This document shows positions 62,704-64,000 of a stretch of DNA of 64,000 nucleotides, in pieces (position 1 is the stretch's first letter; each line of letters begins with the position of its first letter). The translations under genes were made by a program, and so were the position numbers. Source of the DNA: CAWINY01 sp963837635 (GTDB taxonomy: Bacteria; Acidobacteriota; Terriglobia; Terriglobales; Acidobacteriaceae). The notes beneath the pieces are model-generated. The model did not search any database, had not been told where the DNA came from, and was given only the letters and a program-made list of their open reading frames with translations. Where the stretch lies: contig CAWINY010000007.1 of assembly GCA_963837635.1 (NCBI GenBank), positions 1,302,001 through 1,366,000 of the forward strand. The letters run 5' to 3'.

Positions 62704-63342
62704 TTATGCGACCCGCTGCTCGGCCGGTTGCCGCTGTTCCCGCCGTGCGGCTGCGGGCAAAGTGACCGTGAAGCAAGTGCCGGGAATGTCTTGTCCGGTC
62801 GAACTGGTTACCTCGATGGTGCCGCCGAACTTCTCGACAATCTTGCGCGAAATCCACAAACCGATGCCGAGCCCCTTCTCGCCTTTGGTCGTATAGAAGG
62901 GCTCGAAAATCTCCGAAAGCCTTTCGGCAGGGATGCCGGGTCCCGTGTCGGCTACCCGCATTTTCACCATTTGCCCCTCGCTATAGACTTCCAGGCGAAG
63001 CTGCCCGCCCTGGAACTCGGAGGCAACAGTCATGGCATCAATGGCATTAGAAATCAGGTTGGTGAACACCTGGCGCAATTCGCCGGGATAGACCTCCACC
63101 GCCGCATCCCGCTCGTAGACGCGGACCAGTTCGATATTCGCCGCCTTCAGCTTGCCGGCAAACGACTCGCAGTCCGCGTCCAGCAACTCGGCGACCCTGG
63201 TAACCATCGGCTTTCCCGACTCCCGATGCGGCGCCATCGTCTGCTGCACAATATCGGCCAGCCGCTGCAGCTCCCGCTGAGCCGGTTCCAACAGCGTGTT
63301 AGACCAGATCCTTGGTCGCGCGCACCTGTGCCTTGAGCACAT
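62704..63342 (-). CDS. sensor histidine kinase, ATPase part only (truncated)
   Basis: Contains a dimerisation-like helix (EPAQRELQRLADIVQQTM) and a full HATPase domain: VFTNLISNAIDAM (N box), VADTGPGIP (G1), EIFEPFYTTK (F box) and GLGIGLWISRK (G2). The sensor part and the phospho-accepting His box are missing, and the first residues are read out of the 3' end of the ArsR gene. A deletion probably joined the ArsR gene to the kinase's end. The ATPase fold may still be expressed by coupling, but signalling is unlikely. Confidence 0.75.
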   Translation of the reverse strand: MCSRHRCARPRIWSNTLLEPAQRELQRLADIVQQTMAPHRESGKPMVTRVAELLDADCESFAGKLKAANIELVRVYERDAAVEVYPGELRQVFTNLISNAIDAMTVASEFQGGQLRLEVYSEGQMVKMRVADTGPGIPAERLSEIFEPFYTTKGEKGLGIGLWISRKIVEKFGGTIEVTSSTGQDIPGTCFTVTLPAAARREQRQPAEQRVA

Positions 63343-63685
63343 TGCGGATCAGGGTACAGGCCTGCTTGATCTCGGGCATCGCCAGCGAGCAGATGACCTG
63401 CTTCCCGTTGCGCTGAGTGACGATCACGCCCGCGGAACGCATGATCGTGAGATGCTGGGATAGGTTCGCCTTGGAAATGCCGAGCTCCTGCTGGAGGTCA
63501 CCGACGACCCATTCGCCCTTGCCAAGCAGATCCAGTAAGTGCAACCGAACCGGGTTGGCGAACGCTTTGCAAATGGTTGCCTGGCGCTCGAACACCTGCT
63601 GATCCACGCTCTTCCCGTTTCTGCTGCCAGCTTTAGCCATCGGTACCGTCCGCAGTTGCTTAATTTCTGTATCTATAGTTTGCAT
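63299..63685 (-). CDS. ArsR-family transcription regulator
   Basis: 128 aa. ATICKAFANPVRLHLLDLLG, VGDLQQELGISKANLSQHLTIM and GVIVTQRNGKQVICSL form the winged HTH of the ArsR/SmtB family. No metal-binding Cys pair is seen in the recognition helix, so a redox or non-metal signal is possible. Overlaps the kinase remnant at its 3' end by 44 bases and begins inside the end of the NrfD fragment. Confidence 0.88.
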   Translation of the reverse strand: MQTIDTEIKQLRTVPMAKAGSRNGKSVDQQVFERQATICKAFANPVRLHLLDLLGKGEWVVGDLQQELGISKANLSQHLTIMRSAGVIVTQRNGKQVICSLAMPEIKQACTLIRNVLKAQVRATKDLV

Positions 63686-63870
63686 CTTACTCCCTCCAAA
63701 ACGCCAGCGTGGATCAGGTAGGGCAGCACGATGAAAAACTCCAGCGACATGAAAAGAATGTCGAGGGCGTAGAGCAGACGGTAGGCTTGCATGTTCCGGT
63801 TGCCGCGCAGCGCGAGAGAAAAAATCAGCGCCGCCGAGCCGCTCGAGAGCGCGGAAAACAGGAACATCTG
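63673..63870 (-). pseudogene. NrfD/PsrC-like membrane subunit fragment
   Basis: NLVAQMFLFSALSSGSAALIF and LLYALDILFMSLEFFIVLPYL are two membrane helices of the NrfD/PsrC quinol-oxidising subunit. Both ends of the roughly 300-400-aa protein are missing. The upstream part of the open frame (to 63942) is read from a different gene. Confidence 0.6.
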
Positions 63871-63872
63871 CG

Positions 63873-64000
63873 CTACCAGATTGGGAGTTTTTGCCACTTC
63901 TCCCCCGAGAGCTTGCCGAAACCGTGCAGCATGAAGACGCAATCGGGGCGGATCTCCTGGGTCACGCGGGCCTTGAGCGTGATCGTGCCCACGGTGCTGG
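63873..64000 (-). pseudogene. C-terminal region of a molybdopterin oxidoreductase, truncated
   Basis: The minus strand reads VGTITLKARVTQEIRPDCVF and MLHGFGKLSGEKW, then stops at 63873-63875. VTQEIRPDxVFMxHGFG is typical of the C-terminal molydopterin-binding domain of PsrA/PhsA-type enzymes. The reading breaks after HGFG where the family should continue for about 50 residues. It runs off the right edge. Next to it lies an NrfD fragment, while the expected Fe-S subunit gene is absent, so a psrABC-like operon appears to have collapsed. Confidence 0.55.

Overview
The window looks like acidobacterial chromosome carrying a large, heavily remodelled integrated element. The clues are GC-rich coding, multi-copy bacterial Ig-like surface proteins, small zinc-ribbon proteins and a lysine/alanine-rich DNA-binding protein of the kind common in Acidobacteria, and remnants of a respiratory molybdoenzyme at the right edge. 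The taxonomy is inference from protein style; no search was run.

Layout. 1-3444: a VirD4/TraD-like coupling ATPase (cut by the left edge), a DUF104/PIN toxin-antitoxin pair, a SWIM zinc-finger protein and a PD-(D/E)XK nuclease. 3812-12023: a complete type I-G (formerly I-U) CRISPR-Cas operon in the order cas3, csb3/cas8g, csb1/cas7, csb2 (cas5-cas6), cas2, cas4-cas1 fusion. 12208-37882: one CRISPR array, about 119 repeats by hand count, split into three segments by two related IS21-like elements. The first (16215-20427) sits in a spacer with a 7-bp target duplication; removing it restores a 36-nt spacer. The second (23274-36215) sits in a repeat with an 8-bp duplication; removing it restores a perfect repeat. 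Both encode, besides IstA and IstB, a ParB-like protein, a zinc-ribbon protein and a small conserved protein. The second also holds an IS630 inside istB and about 7.8 kb of cargo: a 1709-aa secreted Ig/Kelch protein ending in a CHAT/caspase-like domain, plus two paralogous secreted proteins.

37918-47509: a large serine recombinase abuts the last repeat, followed by genes that resemble those of Patescibacteria (CPR): two large surface proteins and a pilin fused to a C-type-lectin-like domain whose C terminus looks like the variable region of a diversity-generating retroelement. No reverse transcriptase or template repeat was found in the window. 47760-54448: a RuvC-fold protein, a DUF932 protein, a coiled-coil protein, an AT-richer DNA methyltransferase and an excisionase-like protein. 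A 3'-terminal fragment of a tRNA-Ser gene at 54583-54606 is a good candidate for the right attachment site, so most of the window may be one integrated element that begins left of position 1.

54681-64000: host-like chromosome with small housekeeping and hypothetical genes (RNase D, VTT-domain protein, thioesterase, PH-domain protein), a tRNA-Val(GAC), and a striking run of truncated, fused gene fragments (MmcB-like nuclease, SWIM, SNF2, histidine kinase, NrfD, molybdopterin oxidoreductase).

How the parts fit: the Cas4-Cas1/Cas2 module feeds spacers into the array next to it, and the Csb proteins and Cas3 would form the effector. Two overlapping spacers in the array reveal a TTT 5' flank, matching the TTN PAM known for a related Cas4/1 system.
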